Shown: positions 26,611 to 35,754 of the stretch, piece after piece
Layout: each line of letters starts with the position of its first letter
How positions within the stretch are numbered: position 1 is the first letter of the stretch
NCBI GenBank assembly: GCA_029260075.1
Contig: JAJDDY010000042.1
Coordinates: 1-59,093 of the forward strand
Reading direction: 5' to 3'
DNA length: 59,093 bases
From: Phycisphaerae bacterium
GTDB taxonomy: Bacteria; Planctomycetota; Phycisphaerae; UBA1845
Translations under genes and position numbers: made by a program
The notes under the pieces: model-generated
The model's database searches: none
The model's input: only the letters and a program-made list of their open reading frames with translations
Told to the model about the DNA's origin: nothing

Positions 26611-26629
26611 CACCGGCTGGAAGCCGGTG
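26611..26629. repeat. Palindrome CACCGGCTGGAAGCCGGTG before cmk
   Basis: A perfect 8-base stem with a 3-base loop, 17 bases before the cmk start. A degenerate relative lies at about 9923-9946. Its place over the ribosome-loading region could affect cmk translation. Confidence 0.65.
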
Positions 26630-26646
26630 CCACACTTAGGGCTGCT

Positions 26647-27321
26647 ATGATCGTAACCATTGACGGTCCCGCGGGATCGGGAAAATCCACAGCCGCCCGA
26701 AAGGTGGCGGCGCGATTGGAGATCGCCTATCTCGACACGGGGGCGATGTATCGGGCCATCGCTCATGCGGCTGAGTCGCGCGGGACGGATTTTGAGGATG
26801 GCGACGCCCTGGCTGCTATTGCCCGATCGATCAAGCTCGAGCTCGACTGCGGACCAACGTTCACGCGTGTTCGGGTCGACGGGCACGACATCAGCGAAGC
26901 CATCCGAACCATGTCCGTCAGCGCGAAGACGCCGTTTGTCGCCCGCGAGCCAGCCATTCGTGCCTTGCTCGTCGCGCGGCAGCGGGTCATGGGTCGCGAG
27001 CTCGGCTCGTGCATCACCGACGGTCGCGACCAAGGGAGCGTCGTGTTTCCCGATGCTGACGTGAAATTCGTGCTGGAAGCGTCGTTGCAGACTCGGGCAC
27101 ATCGTCGGCATCGGGAGATGATCGCCGACGGCGAAGACGTCTCTGTTGAAGAAGTGCTTGAAAATCTTCAGACTAGGGACAATGTCGACGCGAAGCAGTG
27201 GGAGCCGCTCCTCGCATCCGGGCAAGCCGTCGTCATCGACACGTCCAAGATGGCCATTGGCGAGGTGATTGCGCACATGGTGTCGGTTATCAGCACTGTC
27301 GTCGACGGTCGATCAGCCTGA
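26647..27321 (+). CDS. cmk: Cytidylate kinase
   Basis: A 224-residue nucleotide kinase that phosphorylates CMP and dCMP. The P-loop is DGPAGSGKST (about residues 5-14), followed by YLDTGAMYRAIA, and later DGRDQGSVVFPDADVKFVL and RAHRRHREM, the usual Cmk sequence blocks. The ATG at 26647 gives the standard length; the open frame extends upstream to 26518 through the CACCGG palindrome, which is unlikely to be coding. No strong ribosome-binding site is seen. The usual partner rpsA does not follow; a 470-base gap and the secretion cluster come next. Confidence 0.95.
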   Translation: MIVTIDGPAGSGKSTAARKVAARLEIAYLDTGAMYRAIAHAAESRGTDFEDGDALAAIARSIKLELDCGPTFTRVRVDGHDISEAIRTMSVSAKTPFVAREPAIRALLVARQRVMGRELGSCITDGRDQGSVVFPDADVKFVLEASLQTRAHRRHREMIADGEDVSVEEVLENLQTRDNVDAKQWEPLLASGQAVVIDTSKMAIGEVIAHMVSVISTVVDGRSA

Positions 27322-27479
27322 CCCCACGTTATCGCGGATTGACGCATTCTTACCGGTCTGTCTTGATTTTTTCACCGGGGTCTTCCTGTTCGCGAACTGC
27401 AATCTTTCCCGAGTGTTGGGTGTAAAATAGGCGAGTGACTGGTGGGTAGTCTGTGTATTGGGATCGTTGCTCCGGGGCT

Positions 27480-27605
27480 CGTGGGGCGGTGATTGACGCT
27501 GCTACTTGGGGTGCGTACCGTACGGTGCGGCGGTGTAGCAGGAGTAGTTCGTCGCCAAGGAGACGACGCGAACCATGGACGGTCGATTCGTAGCCCCGCC
27601 CCACG
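27480..27605 (+). other. Nested inverted-repeat structure in the gspF leader (candidate structured RNA)
   Basis: CGTGGGGCGG (27480-27489) and CCGCCCCACG (27596-27605) form a perfect 10-bp closing stem. Inside it, CTGCTAC (27499-27505) pairs with GTAGCAG (27535-27541) around the palindrome ACCGTACGGT, and CGTCG (27550-27554) pairs with CGACG (27564-27568). This gives a compact three-stem layout. It lies in the 470-base gap between cmk and gspF, which has no convincing gene. It does not match any riboswitch I recognise. It may be an RNA leader, an independent RNA, or another palindromic DNA repeat. Confidence 0.45.
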
Positions 27606-27791
27606 TCCGGAATTTTCGGAATCCACGGTCCGCGATGGTCACGCACTGAGCGCATGTCGACTCGACGTTCGACCACGCTTCGTGGTGCAAGCTCCTTATT
27701 GTTGTGACGTTTTCGTATCGGTCTTGTCCTATGCTTGTCGCGGGTTGCCGCGCTCATGGGTTGAACGCGGACTTGAGCAGGAACGATTGGC

Positions 27792-28991
27792 GTGCCCAGT
27801 TTTTCGTACAAAGCAATGAGGCAAAGCGGCGAGGCGGTTACCGGCGTGTTGACGGCCGAGAACTATCAGGTCGCTTTGCGCATGCTCGATGAGCAAGCGC
27901 TCTATCCGATCAACGTCTCAGAGGGGATCGGCAGCGGTACGTCTGCGATGGGCCCAAGGCGTCGTGTGAAGGGCAGTCATTTGACGACCTTCTACGGACA
28001 GCTCGCCGACTTGCTTCGCGCCGGTGTTCCGATGATGCGTTCGCTCGACGTGTTGTCCGGGCAAGGGTCTGGCGAGGCGCTCTCGCTGATTGTCAAAGAG
28101 TTGCGCGAGGATGTGGCCGGCGGTACGTCGCTCGGCGACGCGATGGGTAAACACCCCCGCGTGTTCTCACCGCTGCACGCATCGATGGTGCGGGCGGGAG
28201 AGCAGGGCGGGTTTTTGGAGGACGTGCTCGCCCGTGTGGCGGTGTTCTGCGAGAAGCAGGACGAGCTGCGCAACAAGGTTGTGGGTGCGTTGATCTATCC
28301 AGCTATCCTGGTCATGGCTGGTGTCGGTGTGGTGACACTGCTCATGGTGGTTGTTGTTCCGGAGATCGGCAAGTTCCTTCGTCCTGAGACGTTTAACATC
28401 ATGACGGTGGCGGTGTTTGCAGCGTCGGACTTTATTCGTGAGCGGTACGTGACGCTAGCGTTTGGTGGCGCGGTCGTCGCCGTCGCGATTTGGTCGTACG
28501 TCAAGACCGCGCACGGGCGTCAGTTGTTCGAGCGGTTCAAGCTGCGGGCGCCGTTGCTCGGTAGGATTGTGACGATGGTGGCGATCTGCCGTTTTTGCCG
28601 CATCTTGGGGACCATGTTGCACAATGGCGTGCCGATTCTTCAGGCCCTTAAGATTTCCAAAGACTCTGCCGGCAATGTGGTCCTTGCGAAGGTCATAGAG
28701 AACGCCACTGATAGCGTGAAGAAGGGTGCGGCGCTGTCCGCGCCGCTTGAGGAGTCTGGGTTGTTCCCGCCGGCGGTGGTGAACATGATTGCGGTTGCCG
28801 AGGAGAGCAACAATCTTGAGACTGTCCTTGTACAGATCGCTGATACGCAAGAGGCGCGCACGGCGCGTCAGGTGGACTTGGCGGTGCGGGTGCTCGAGCC
28901 GATTCTGCTCATCATGATGGCGGCGATGGTGTTGTGCATTGCGTTCGCGTTGCTCCTGCCGATCTTGACGATGGGTACGGCGGTTCAATAG
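27792..28991 (+). CDS. gspF: Type II secretion inner-membrane platform protein GspF
   Basis: A 399-residue polytopic protein of the T2SS/type IV pilus platform. It begins MPSFSYKAMRQSGEAVTG, the standard GspF/PilC opening, and contains two T2SF domains (about 65-190 and 265-390). Each has a helical cytoplasmic part followed by hydrophobic segments, as in ILVMAGVGVVTLLMVVVVPE and the C-terminal IMMAAMVLCIAFALLLPIL. GTG at 27792 follows GCAGGAACG. It is the first gene of the secretion cluster. The partner ATPase gspE is not in the window, so it must be elsewhere or the system uses a shared ATPase. Confidence 0.95.
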   Translation: MPSFSYKAMRQSGEAVTGVLTAENYQVALRMLDEQALYPINVSEGIGSGTSAMGPRRRVKGSHLTTFYGQLADLLRAGVPMMRSLDVLSGQGSGEALSLIVKELREDVAGGTSLGDAMGKHPRVFSPLHASMVRAGEQGGFLEDVLARVAVFCEKQDELRNKVVGALIYPAILVMAGVGVVTLLMVVVVPEIGKFLRPETFNIMTVAVFAASDFIRERYVTLAFGGAVVAVAIWSYVKTAHGRQLFERFKLRAPLLGRIVTMVAICRFCRILGTMLHNGVPILQALKISKDSAGNVVLAKVIENATDSVKKGAALSAPLEESGLFPPAVVNMIAVAEESNNLETVLVQIADTQEARTARQVDLAVRVLEPILLIMMAAMVLCIAFALLLPILTMGTAVQ

Positions 28992-29132
28992 GTGTGTGCA
29001 GGTTGGGCATGGTGGCGCCATGAAGACGCACACCATAGTCGTATTCGGAATGGGAATAGATAGCAGAACCGGAACACTCGGTTGGAATTTTGGCATCAAG
29101 CTGGTGCAGTGAAACTACATAGGAGACGAATC

Positions 29133-29588
29133 ATGCGGCGGAAACAAGTAAGAAGAAGGTCGGCGTTTACGCTTATGGAAGTGTTGCTCGTAGCGGGCAT
29201 CCTCGCGCTGCTTGCGGCTGCTGCGGCGCCGAAGCTGTTTGGGCTTGCGAACAAGGCGAAGTTGGATATCGCGAAGTCGCAGGTGGGTCCAAACGGTCCG
29301 ATTGCCAAGGCGCTCCAAGCGTACAATTGGGACATGGGTCGTTTCCCGGATACCGATGAAGGGATCACGGCGTTGATGCTGCGCAAGAGTGACGTCGACG
29401 ACGAGCGCTACAACGGGCCATACTTCGAGAATCCTGAAATCAAGGATCCATGGGGGTATGCGTACATGTATCGCTCGCCGGGTGAGATCAATATCGAGTC
29501 GTACGACCTGTGGAGCATCGGCAAGGACGGCAAGGACGACGAAGGCAAGGCGGGAAGTGACGATGTGAAGAACTGGATCGAGAAATAG
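29133..29588 (+). CDS. gspG: Major pseudopilin GspG
   Basis: A 151-residue class III prepilin. A short basic leader ends in RRRSA, with predicted cleavage before FTLMEVLLV. The +5 Glu is present and a hydrophobic helix follows. The -1 residue is Ala rather than the usual Gly. The C-terminal part has the GspG calcium-loop pattern: DPWGYAYMYRSPGE, then YDLWSIGKDGKDDEG. The ATG at 29133 lies six bases after AGGAGA; an upstream start at 29082 would give an atypically long leader. It lies 141 bases after gspF. Confidence 0.95.
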   Translation: MRRKQVRRRSAFTLMEVLLVAGILALLAAAAAPKLFGLANKAKLDIAKSQVGPNGPIAKALQAYNWDMGRFPDTDEGITALMLRKSDVDDERYNGPYFENPEIKDPWGYAYMYRSPGEINIESYDLWSIGKDGKDDEGKAGSDDVKNWIEK

Positions 29589-29696
29589 TCGGTCCACTCT
29601 TTGGATGTCGCCCATTGTCGCTTGGGCTGCGTACATGTTTCGGATGACGTGGTCGTCGTTCCGTGATGCCAGAAACGTGACATTTGTGGTGCCGTG

Positions 29697-30533
29697 ATGT
29701 CTCGACGAACAACATGCCGCGCGGTGACGTTGATCGAGCTGGTGCTGGTGATGGGTCTTCTCGTGGCGATTACGGCCATGGTGCTGCCCAATTTTATTCG
29801 TGAAATCAGGCAGGATCCGCTTTCGCGTTCCGGGCGGCAGATGCGATCGTTGATCAGCCTTGCGCGGGCCCATGCGGCATACGACGGATTGCGCTATCGC
29901 ATACGCTTTCTGAACAAGGATGAGGAAGACGTCTTGTCCGACGACCTACAGCCACGCGTGGAGCGCGAGGGCGATCCGATCAAAGAGCCCGAGGTGTTCA
30001 GCCTGGTGCTCGAACCGTGGGCGAGGGAACCGGTCTTTTTGCGCGACACTTGGTGCATTGAGGTGCGACTGGGACGTCCGACGGTTCAGGATATGATCGA
30101 TCGGCGTGAGCGCGCTGGCGAGCGTATTGAAGATACGCTGAAGGGGCTTGAAGATCGTTTCGAGAATCTCGATCCGCAGCGTCCGCCGCTTGTGATCGAA
30201 ACCGACGGCACGACCGAGTGGGCGACGTTCGTACTTACGACCGCGCCGCCCGAGACGCAACCCGACGAGCTCGAAGGGTTCGCGCAGGTCGAATTGATCT
30301 TAGATGGCTTGACGGGTTTGGCGTGGCTTCAGCGGCCGTTTTACGATGAAGAACTTGATCTGTTTGAAGAGAAGCGTTGGCCGGTGGTGTTGCGGCAGGA
30401 TTTTTTGGACAAGCGGGTGCTCACGGAGAACGACGTGCTCGAGCTGCGCGAGGCGCAGGTTCGGGGGCGGGAGGTCGAGCTGAGCGGGCAGGAGATTAAG
30501 ACCAAGGAAGAAACCGTACCGACCGGGCCATGA
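29697..30533 (+). CDS. Minor pseudopilin, GspH-like
   Basis: A 278-residue prepilin-like protein. The leader ends in CRA, followed by VTLIELVLVMG with +5 Glu, and Ala is at -1 again. The position after gspG and the general layout fit GspH, but the globular part is longer than usual, with an acidic helical insertion (about residues 75-160). The C-terminal part is rich in Glu and Lys. ATG at 29697 is chosen; a GTG one codon earlier is possible. It overlaps the next gene by four bases. Confidence 0.85.
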   Translation: MSRRTTCRAVTLIELVLVMGLLVAITAMVLPNFIREIRQDPLSRSGRQMRSLISLARAHAAYDGLRYRIRFLNKDEEDVLSDDLQPRVEREGDPIKEPEVFSLVLEPWAREPVFLRDTWCIEVRLGRPTVQDMIDRRERAGERIEDTLKGLEDRFENLDPQRPPLVIETDGTTEWATFVLTTAPPETQPDELEGFAQVELILDGLTGLAWLQRPFYDEELDLFEEKRWPVVLRQDFLDKRVLTENDVLELREAQVRGREVELSGQEIKTKEETVPTGP

Positions 30534-31372
30534 TGCAAGCGATCCACTCAAACCAATCATCTTCGATCAACTGCGCGCCACGACGTAGTAGCAACTTCCG
30601 CCGCCGCGTCGGATATGTCGGGGCGCAGCGACGCCTTGCGCGTCGGCGAAGCGCCTACCTGCTCCTTGAAACTATCGTCGCTACCGGCATGTTGATTATC
30701 GGGCTGTCGGTTATTGGCGCGCAGGTTCAAAGCGCCGACCAATCCATTCACGAAATGCGTCTCCGAACGACCGCCGTCACGTTGGCTGAGCGATTTCTCG
30801 CCGAACTGGAGATGGGACTCATCGATCTGGATTCGGTCGACGAGATCGCGGACGGCGACTTCGGGCCGCGGTATCCAGACTTCGGTTGGCGTTTGACGAC
30901 TTCGGATACCGCACTTGACGACGTCTTTCTCGTGCAGTTGGACGTGTTGCATCTTCTGCGCGTAGACGAGTACACCGAAGACGATTTCGAAGCGGACGAT
31001 GCGGATTTGATTTTCACCGTGTATGCCATGCGCTCCCTGCCCAAGCCGGTTAGCTTTTCGGAAGACTTCGGGTTGTCGGAAGACGAAGTGCTCGATCTGC
31101 GCGATCGTTTCGACGAACTTGGCATCGAAGGGCTTGATATCGACAATTTCAGCCTGGCGTGGCTGCAAGGGGCGGACATTGAGGAGTTGCTCAAGGTGCT
31201 TCCACTTGTTCTTGATACGTTCGGGATGGATATTTCGGAAGTGGCTGGAGCGCTGCCGCCCGGTATGCTCGAACAGCTTCGCGACAGCGGATTGCTTGAG
31301 GACGACGCCGTGAACGGATTGCTCGAAGAGTTGGGCATTGGAGACGTGGGCGCTGAAGAGGTGCGGCCATGA
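30530..31372 (+). CDS. Minor pseudopilin, GspI-like, with unusual acidic C-terminal extension
   Basis: A 280-residue protein. A long basic leader (about 41 residues) ends in RRSA before YLLLETIVATGML, with +5 Glu and Ala at -1. A GspI-like globular part follows (about 55-170). The final 100 residues are strongly acidic and Leu-rich, with repeated helix-turn segments such as GLSEDEVLDLRDRFDELGI and LLEDDAVNGLLEELGIG. This tail is not part of ordinary GspI. ATG overlaps the gspH-like stop by four bases, and the stop overlaps gspJ by four, so the genes are translationally coupled. Confidence 0.8.
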   Translation: MMQAIHSNQSSSINCAPRRSSNFRRRVGYVGAQRRLARRRSAYLLLETIVATGMLIIGLSVIGAQVQSADQSIHEMRLRTTAVTLAERFLAELEMGLIDLDSVDEIADGDFGPRYPDFGWRLTTSDTALDDVFLVQLDVLHLLRVDEYTEDDFEADDADLIFTVYAMRSLPKPVSFSEDFGLSEDEVLDLRDRFDELGIEGLDIDNFSLAWLQGADIEELLKVLPLVLDTFGMDISEVAGALPPGMLEQLRDSGLLEDDAVNGLLEELGIGDVGAEEVRP

Positions 31373-32445
31373 CGCTCCGTCCACGCTGCGCATCGCGTGT
31401 TGCGCCGCGGGTAAGGCGCCGGCGCGGGTTGACCTTGCTCGAAGTCGTGTTGGCCATGGGTATCTTGGCGCTTGTGTCGTCGATGACGTATTGGTTCTAT
31501 TCGTCTTCGCTGAAGACGAGTCGCGAGGGGACCAAGGCGGCGTACAAACTCCGACTTGCGCGGGTTGTCTTGGATCGCATCACCACGGAAATAAGGCAAA
31601 CGACGGCCATGACGGTGGACAATCGCGTTGGGTTTCGTGGCGACACCGAGCACGTTTGGCTTACGACGTTTCGTGTTCCAAGGCGTGAAGCCGCCATGGT
31701 CTTGGATGACGAGGTCGAGGATTTGGTTCCTGAATACGACTTGAAGACGGTGGAATACAAGCTGGCGCGTCACCCGGACATTCTTCATGAAGATGGGTAT
31801 GAGTTGCCGCTTGGTCTTGCCCGCGTGGAGGCGCTGATCCCTCGGCGTCAACCGGCCGTTGTGGCTTCGCTGAATGGAGATGTTCCCGGTGATGGCGAAG
31901 ATGCCCTCGACAATGGTGAAGGTGTCGACGGCGAGGGTGCTGACGAGGGCGCGGCGCCGGACGAGGAAGAATTTGCGTTGGAGCTCGACGACGATTCGAT
32001 CGACGCTGATGGTCAGAAGGGTCCGGCGCTCGGTCCGGACATCAACTGGGAGGAGCTGTACGCTCCGGAGATTCGTTACCTTCGGTTCTGCTACTACGAT
32101 GGCCGTAGTTGGTGGGATGACTGGGATATCAAGAGCGAAAATCCACTGCCGCAGTTGGTGGAGGTGACGGTCGGGTACGACATTTGGCCGCCTGTGGGTG
32201 CGAACGTCGGGGTTGACGATCGGGGTCGGATTAACGACGAGTTCTGCACATGTCGCAACGAAGATCCGGTCGAATGCGTGCCGCTGGCCCCCGATCAGTT
32301 GTCGGCTGTGATCCGCCTTCCTCAGTCTGATCCGCTCTTTCGATCGCGGGTTAACCGCGAAACGCAGGCGTTGGTCAAGGAGTTGAAGGGCGAGAACGCG
32401 GACGAGGAAGAGGGCAACGAAGACGGCGAGGAGGCGACCCCATGA
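31369..32445 (+). CDS. Minor pseudopilin, GspJ-like
   Basis: A 358-residue prepilin-like protein with cleavage site RRRRG before LTLLEVVLAMG; here the -1 residue is the usual Gly and +5 is Glu. GspJ-type features are the long globular domain with the late segment PEIRYLRFCYYDGRSWWDDW and the strand LPQLVEVTVGYDIWP. A highly acidic insertion (about residues 165-215) and an acidic C-terminus are unusual. It overlaps both neighbours by four bases. J, with I and K, forms the tip of the T2SS pseudopilus. Confidence 0.87.
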   Translation: MTLRPRCASRVAPRVRRRRGLTLLEVVLAMGILALVSSMTYWFYSSSLKTSREGTKAAYKLRLARVVLDRITTEIRQTTAMTVDNRVGFRGDTEHVWLTTFRVPRREAAMVLDDEVEDLVPEYDLKTVEYKLARHPDILHEDGYELPLGLARVEALIPRRQPAVVASLNGDVPGDGEDALDNGEGVDGEGADEGAAPDEEEFALELDDDSIDADGQKGPALGPDINWEELYAPEIRYLRFCYYDGRSWWDDWDIKSENPLPQLVEVTVGYDIWPPVGANVGVDDRGRINDEFCTCRNEDPVECVPLAPDQLSAVIRLPQSDPLFRSRVNRETQALVKELKGENADEEEGNEDGEEATP

Positions 32446-34112
32446 TCGAACGCAGTCGCGCTGTCATCCTTCCAGTGGTGTTGCTCGTGCTCGTCCTGCT
32501 CGGGATGCTCGTTGCGATGTTTTCCTTTCGCGTGAATGCAGATCTGGCCGCCACACAATCGGTGGGTATGCGTCTTCAAACGCGTCTGGCTGCTGAGGCG
32601 GGTGTGGATCGCGTTCGGCAGATACTCCGCGAATCGCGGTTCGATACAGATCGTTGGTACGACAATATCGATGAGCTTCATCGGGTGATCGTGTGGATGA
32701 ACGGGGAAGGTGACACGGTGTGGGGTACGAACGACGAGTTTGATGCACCGGCGATGGCTTATCGCTTCAGCATCGTCGCCGACGATCCGACTGACGATGA
32801 AGAACGCATTCGCTTGGGCATTACCGACGAGTCATCCAAGCTCAACCTCAACACCGCCACCGCGCCACAGCTGCTTAGTCTTGTCCGTGCGGCTGTGGGG
32901 CAGAGTCAAGAGACAAACCCGAAGGACATCGTGGATGCCATAATCGATTGGCGCGATCGCGACCGTACGCCGCGCGGGCAAGCGGGTGATACCGAAGGTT
33001 TGTACTACCGCCGTCTACCCAAGCCCTATCTCGTCAAGAACGCGGACTTCGAGACGGTCGAGGAACTCCTTTTGGTCAAAGGCGTCACGGGACAGATTCT
33101 CTATGGCGAGGATTTCGATCGCAACGGTTTGCTTACGCCCAATGAAGACGACGGCGACCGGTCCTTCCCACCGGACAATGAGGACTCGGTGCTCAACCGC
33201 GGGCTCTATCCCTACCTGACAGTTCTGTCGTCGGAGGACAATGTCAGCAATGAGAATCGGCAGCGCGTTTTCCTCGGCGGTGACGAAGTCGCGCTTCGCG
33301 CGGGATTGGAGACGGTCTTCCCTGATGAGCCGAACATCGTGACGTTCATCGTTCGCGCTGCCCTTCCGAAGACTCAAGGCAACAATAGTGGAACGAACAC
33401 CGCCAACAATGGAACGAACAATAACCAAGGTGACAACACTGGGGATGAGGGCGAGGAGCAACCGGCCGAAGGTGACGCGTTGCGTGGCAGTACTGGTAAC
33501 GACGAGGAGGCTTCCGGCGAGGTCGCCGACGAAACCGGCGGGGCTGAAAACGGGACCGTGGCTGCTGGTGGAAGTGCGGGTCGTGGTGGCGCATCGACCG
33601 GCGCCTTGCCGATTCTGACACCAGCGGCGCTGTTACGGAATCCGCAAGGTAGCGGAGCGAGCCCGGTCACCATTGATCACTTGGCCACCCTGCTGGATCG
33701 GACGACGGTCGTTGCGGATCGTAAAATCCGCGGGTTGGTCAATATCAATACGGCGCCGCCCCGCGTCCTTCGAGCGCTGGGCGGCTTTACGTCAGAGGCG
33801 ATCGACTCGATCATGGACCAACGCGAGCGGCTTAGCCCGGTAGACAAAGAGACGCCGGCTTGGCTGTTGACGGAAGAGATCGTGGATCAGGAAACGTTCG
33901 AGCTGTTGGTTCCTAAGCTGACGGCGCGTGGGCAACAGTTCACGATCGAATCGCTTGGCTACGCGGATCACGTTGGGATGGTCACGCGTCTACAGGTCGT
34001 GGTCGACATGATCGGTCCAATGACGCAGACCGTCTACTATCGTGATGTTACGTACCTCGGCGGAAGCTTCCCGATCCGCGAGGAAGATTTGGAGCTCCTT
34101 CGTGTCCGCTAA
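32442..34112 (+). CDS. Minor pseudopilin tip protein, GspK-like
   Basis: A 556-residue protein. A very short leader (MIERSRA) precedes the hydrophobic VILPVVLLVLVLLGML, which lacks the +5 Glu, as is usual for GspK. Two helix-hairpin-helix-like segments mark the GspK fold: LNLNTATAPQLLSL (about 130) and VNINTAPPRVLRAL (about 430). Between them is a low-complexity Asn/Gly/Glu insertion (about 305-390). The C-terminal part ends in a beta domain. It overlaps gspJ by four bases and the following PilM-like gene by 11. It is larger than a typical GspK (about 320 residues). Confidence 0.88.
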   Translation: MIERSRAVILPVVLLVLVLLGMLVAMFSFRVNADLAATQSVGMRLQTRLAAEAGVDRVRQILRESRFDTDRWYDNIDELHRVIVWMNGEGDTVWGTNDEFDAPAMAYRFSIVADDPTDDEERIRLGITDESSKLNLNTATAPQLLSLVRAAVGQSQETNPKDIVDAIIDWRDRDRTPRGQAGDTEGLYYRRLPKPYLVKNADFETVEELLLVKGVTGQILYGEDFDRNGLLTPNEDDGDRSFPPDNEDSVLNRGLYPYLTVLSSEDNVSNENRQRVFLGGDEVALRAGLETVFPDEPNIVTFIVRAALPKTQGNNSGTNTANNGTNNNQGDNTGDEGEEQPAEGDALRGSTGNDEEASGEVADETGGAENGTVAAGGSAGRGGASTGALPILTPAALLRNPQGSGASPVTIDHLATLLDRTTVVADRKIRGLVNINTAPPRVLRALGGFTSEAIDSIMDQRERLSPVDKETPAWLLTEEIVDQETFELLVPKLTARGQQFTIESLGYADHVGMVTRLQVVVDMIGPMTQTVYYRDVTYLGGSFPIREEDLELLRVR

Positions 34113-35712
34113 TGCTCGACAAAAAAACATCGTCGCCATCGATTGGGATGCGCAGACCTTGCGCGTAGTCCACGCCGGCACCGGTAAGCGTGGTGTCAAG
34201 ATCGACCGTATCTTCTCCTCGCGCATTCCCGAAAGCGTCGATACATTCGATCCGGAGCAAATGGGGAAGCATATCCGTCAAACGTTGGATCACGAGGGCA
34301 TTGCCACGCGGTTCGCCATCGTCGATGTGCCGCGCGATCAGGCCATTCTCAATACGCTCACGTTGCCCACCGGTCAGTCGGAAGCATTGCCCGGTATGGT
34401 GGCCATTCAGATCGCCAAGGAGTTACCGTTTCCGGTGGCGGAGGCGGAGATCGATTTCGTCGTGGGGCCCACGGCTGCGGATGCGGCGACAGGTGATGTG
34501 ATGGTGGCGGCGGTGCGGTGTGAGGTGCTTAAGCGCTACGAAGCTACGTTCGCGTTTGCGGGGTTGAAGCTTGACCGGATTGGTTTGCGCCCTTATGCGA
34601 GCAAGGTCGCGGTCAGTGCGCTGCTCCAACACGCCGTGCCCGAACGGGTCTTATTCATCGATCTGACGCCGACCTTTATGGAGATCGACGTGTTGCGTAA
34701 CGCGGCGTTGGTCTTCTCGCGTTCGGCTTCGGTGGTGATGCCGACCGAACCGAGCGCACCGGATACATTGCGCATCGACGGCGCGGATGGCGACTCGGAT
34801 CAGGTGCTCGACCTGACCGCGTCCGGCGGCGCGGCGTTCATCGATACGTTGTTGATGGAGGTGCGGCGTTCGATCGAAGCGTATCGTGCGGGCGATCCGG
34901 GTATGTCGATCGACCACGCGGTCGTCGGTGGTGACGTCGGCGTGGAAGAGGCGTTAGCGGAGGGGATTCACAAACGCCTGTCGATCACGACGGAGCTGTA
35001 CAACCCGGCGTTGGGGTTTGGTTGGGAGCCCGACGAAGGTGCGGATGCGTCCGCTTATGCAGCTTCTCTCGGCTTAGTGTTGGGGTACGGTGGGGACGCG
35101 GCGCAAGATGTCGATTTCCTCGACCCGAAGAAGACCGTGTCGGTTGCGAAGCGACGACTTCGCAAGGCGCCGCTGGTTGCGGCGGTGGGTATCTTGTTTG
35201 TGGCCGCCGCGAGCGTGGTGGTGGCTGGGATGACGAAGCCGGGGCGTGATAAGCTCGCGCGAATCGAGAGGGAAATTGCTGAGCTAGAGGCGCAGGAATC
35301 GAACTACAAGAAATTCCTCAAGCTGGTGGAGCGTATCGAGGCGTTCGACACGAAGTCACACGTTTGGGTTGACGTACTTCATGGTCTTGTTTCGGTCATG
35401 CCGTCCAATCGAGAGTTGATTATCAGCGACATGACCCTGACACAGATCGAGGTGGAGAAGAAGAACGCCAAGAAGGGGCAGATCACTCTTTCGACGCGAA
35501 CCAAGGCGAGCGATACGCCGAGCATGTTCATTGCCCGGTTGCGAAATTTTCGGCGTGACGGCCGAACGAAGCCGCGTTTTGCTGTGACCATGGGTCCACA
35601 AACCGAAAAGAAGGGCGACCTGTATCCGTACAATCAGAAACTTTGGATATCGGTGCTCGACGATGAGAATCGCAAGACAAGCACGTCGAAGCGAACAGCT
35701 ACGATCGACTGA
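34102..35712 (+). CDS. PilM-PilN fusion, GspL-like assembly platform protein
   Basis: A 536-residue protein. Residues 1-330 have a PilM/actin-like ATPase fold (NIVAIDWDAQTLRVVH, later VLFIDLTPTFMEIDVLRN and HAVVGGDVG). A single membrane helix lies at about 354-375 (PLVAAVGILFVAAASVVVAG). A coiled coil and a PilN-like periplasmic domain follow. This is the same domain content as GspL. GTG at 34102 is chosen because GGAG lies seven bases upstream and homology starts there; it overlaps gspK by 11 bases. The product should link the cytoplasmic ATPase to the pseudopilus platform. Confidence 0.87.
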   Translation: MSANARQKNIVAIDWDAQTLRVVHAGTGKRGVKIDRIFSSRIPESVDTFDPEQMGKHIRQTLDHEGIATRFAIVDVPRDQAILNTLTLPTGQSEALPGMVAIQIAKELPFPVAEAEIDFVVGPTAADAATGDVMVAAVRCEVLKRYEATFAFAGLKLDRIGLRPYASKVAVSALLQHAVPERVLFIDLTPTFMEIDVLRNAALVFSRSASVVMPTEPSAPDTLRIDGADGDSDQVLDLTASGGAAFIDTLLMEVRRSIEAYRAGDPGMSIDHAVVGGDVGVEEALAEGIHKRLSITTELYNPALGFGWEPDEGADASAYAASLGLVLGYGGDAAQDVDFLDPKKTVSVAKRRLRKAPLVAAVGILFVAAASVVVAGMTKPGRDKLARIEREIAELEAQESNYKKFLKLVERIEAFDTKSHVWVDVLHGLVSVMPSNRELIISDMTLTQIEVEKKNAKKGQITLSTRTKASDTPSMFIARLRNFRRDGRTKPRFAVTMGPQTEKKGDLYPYNQKLWISVLDDENRKTSTSKRTATID

Positions 35713-35754
35713 TTCGCGGCGACAACGTTGCGTATTGAGGTCAAGAGAAACGGT

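Noticed and set aside
27480-27605. Assignment of the leader structure to a cyclic-di-GMP or other known riboswitch
   Set aside because: The conserved core bases of the riboswitch classes I know are not present.
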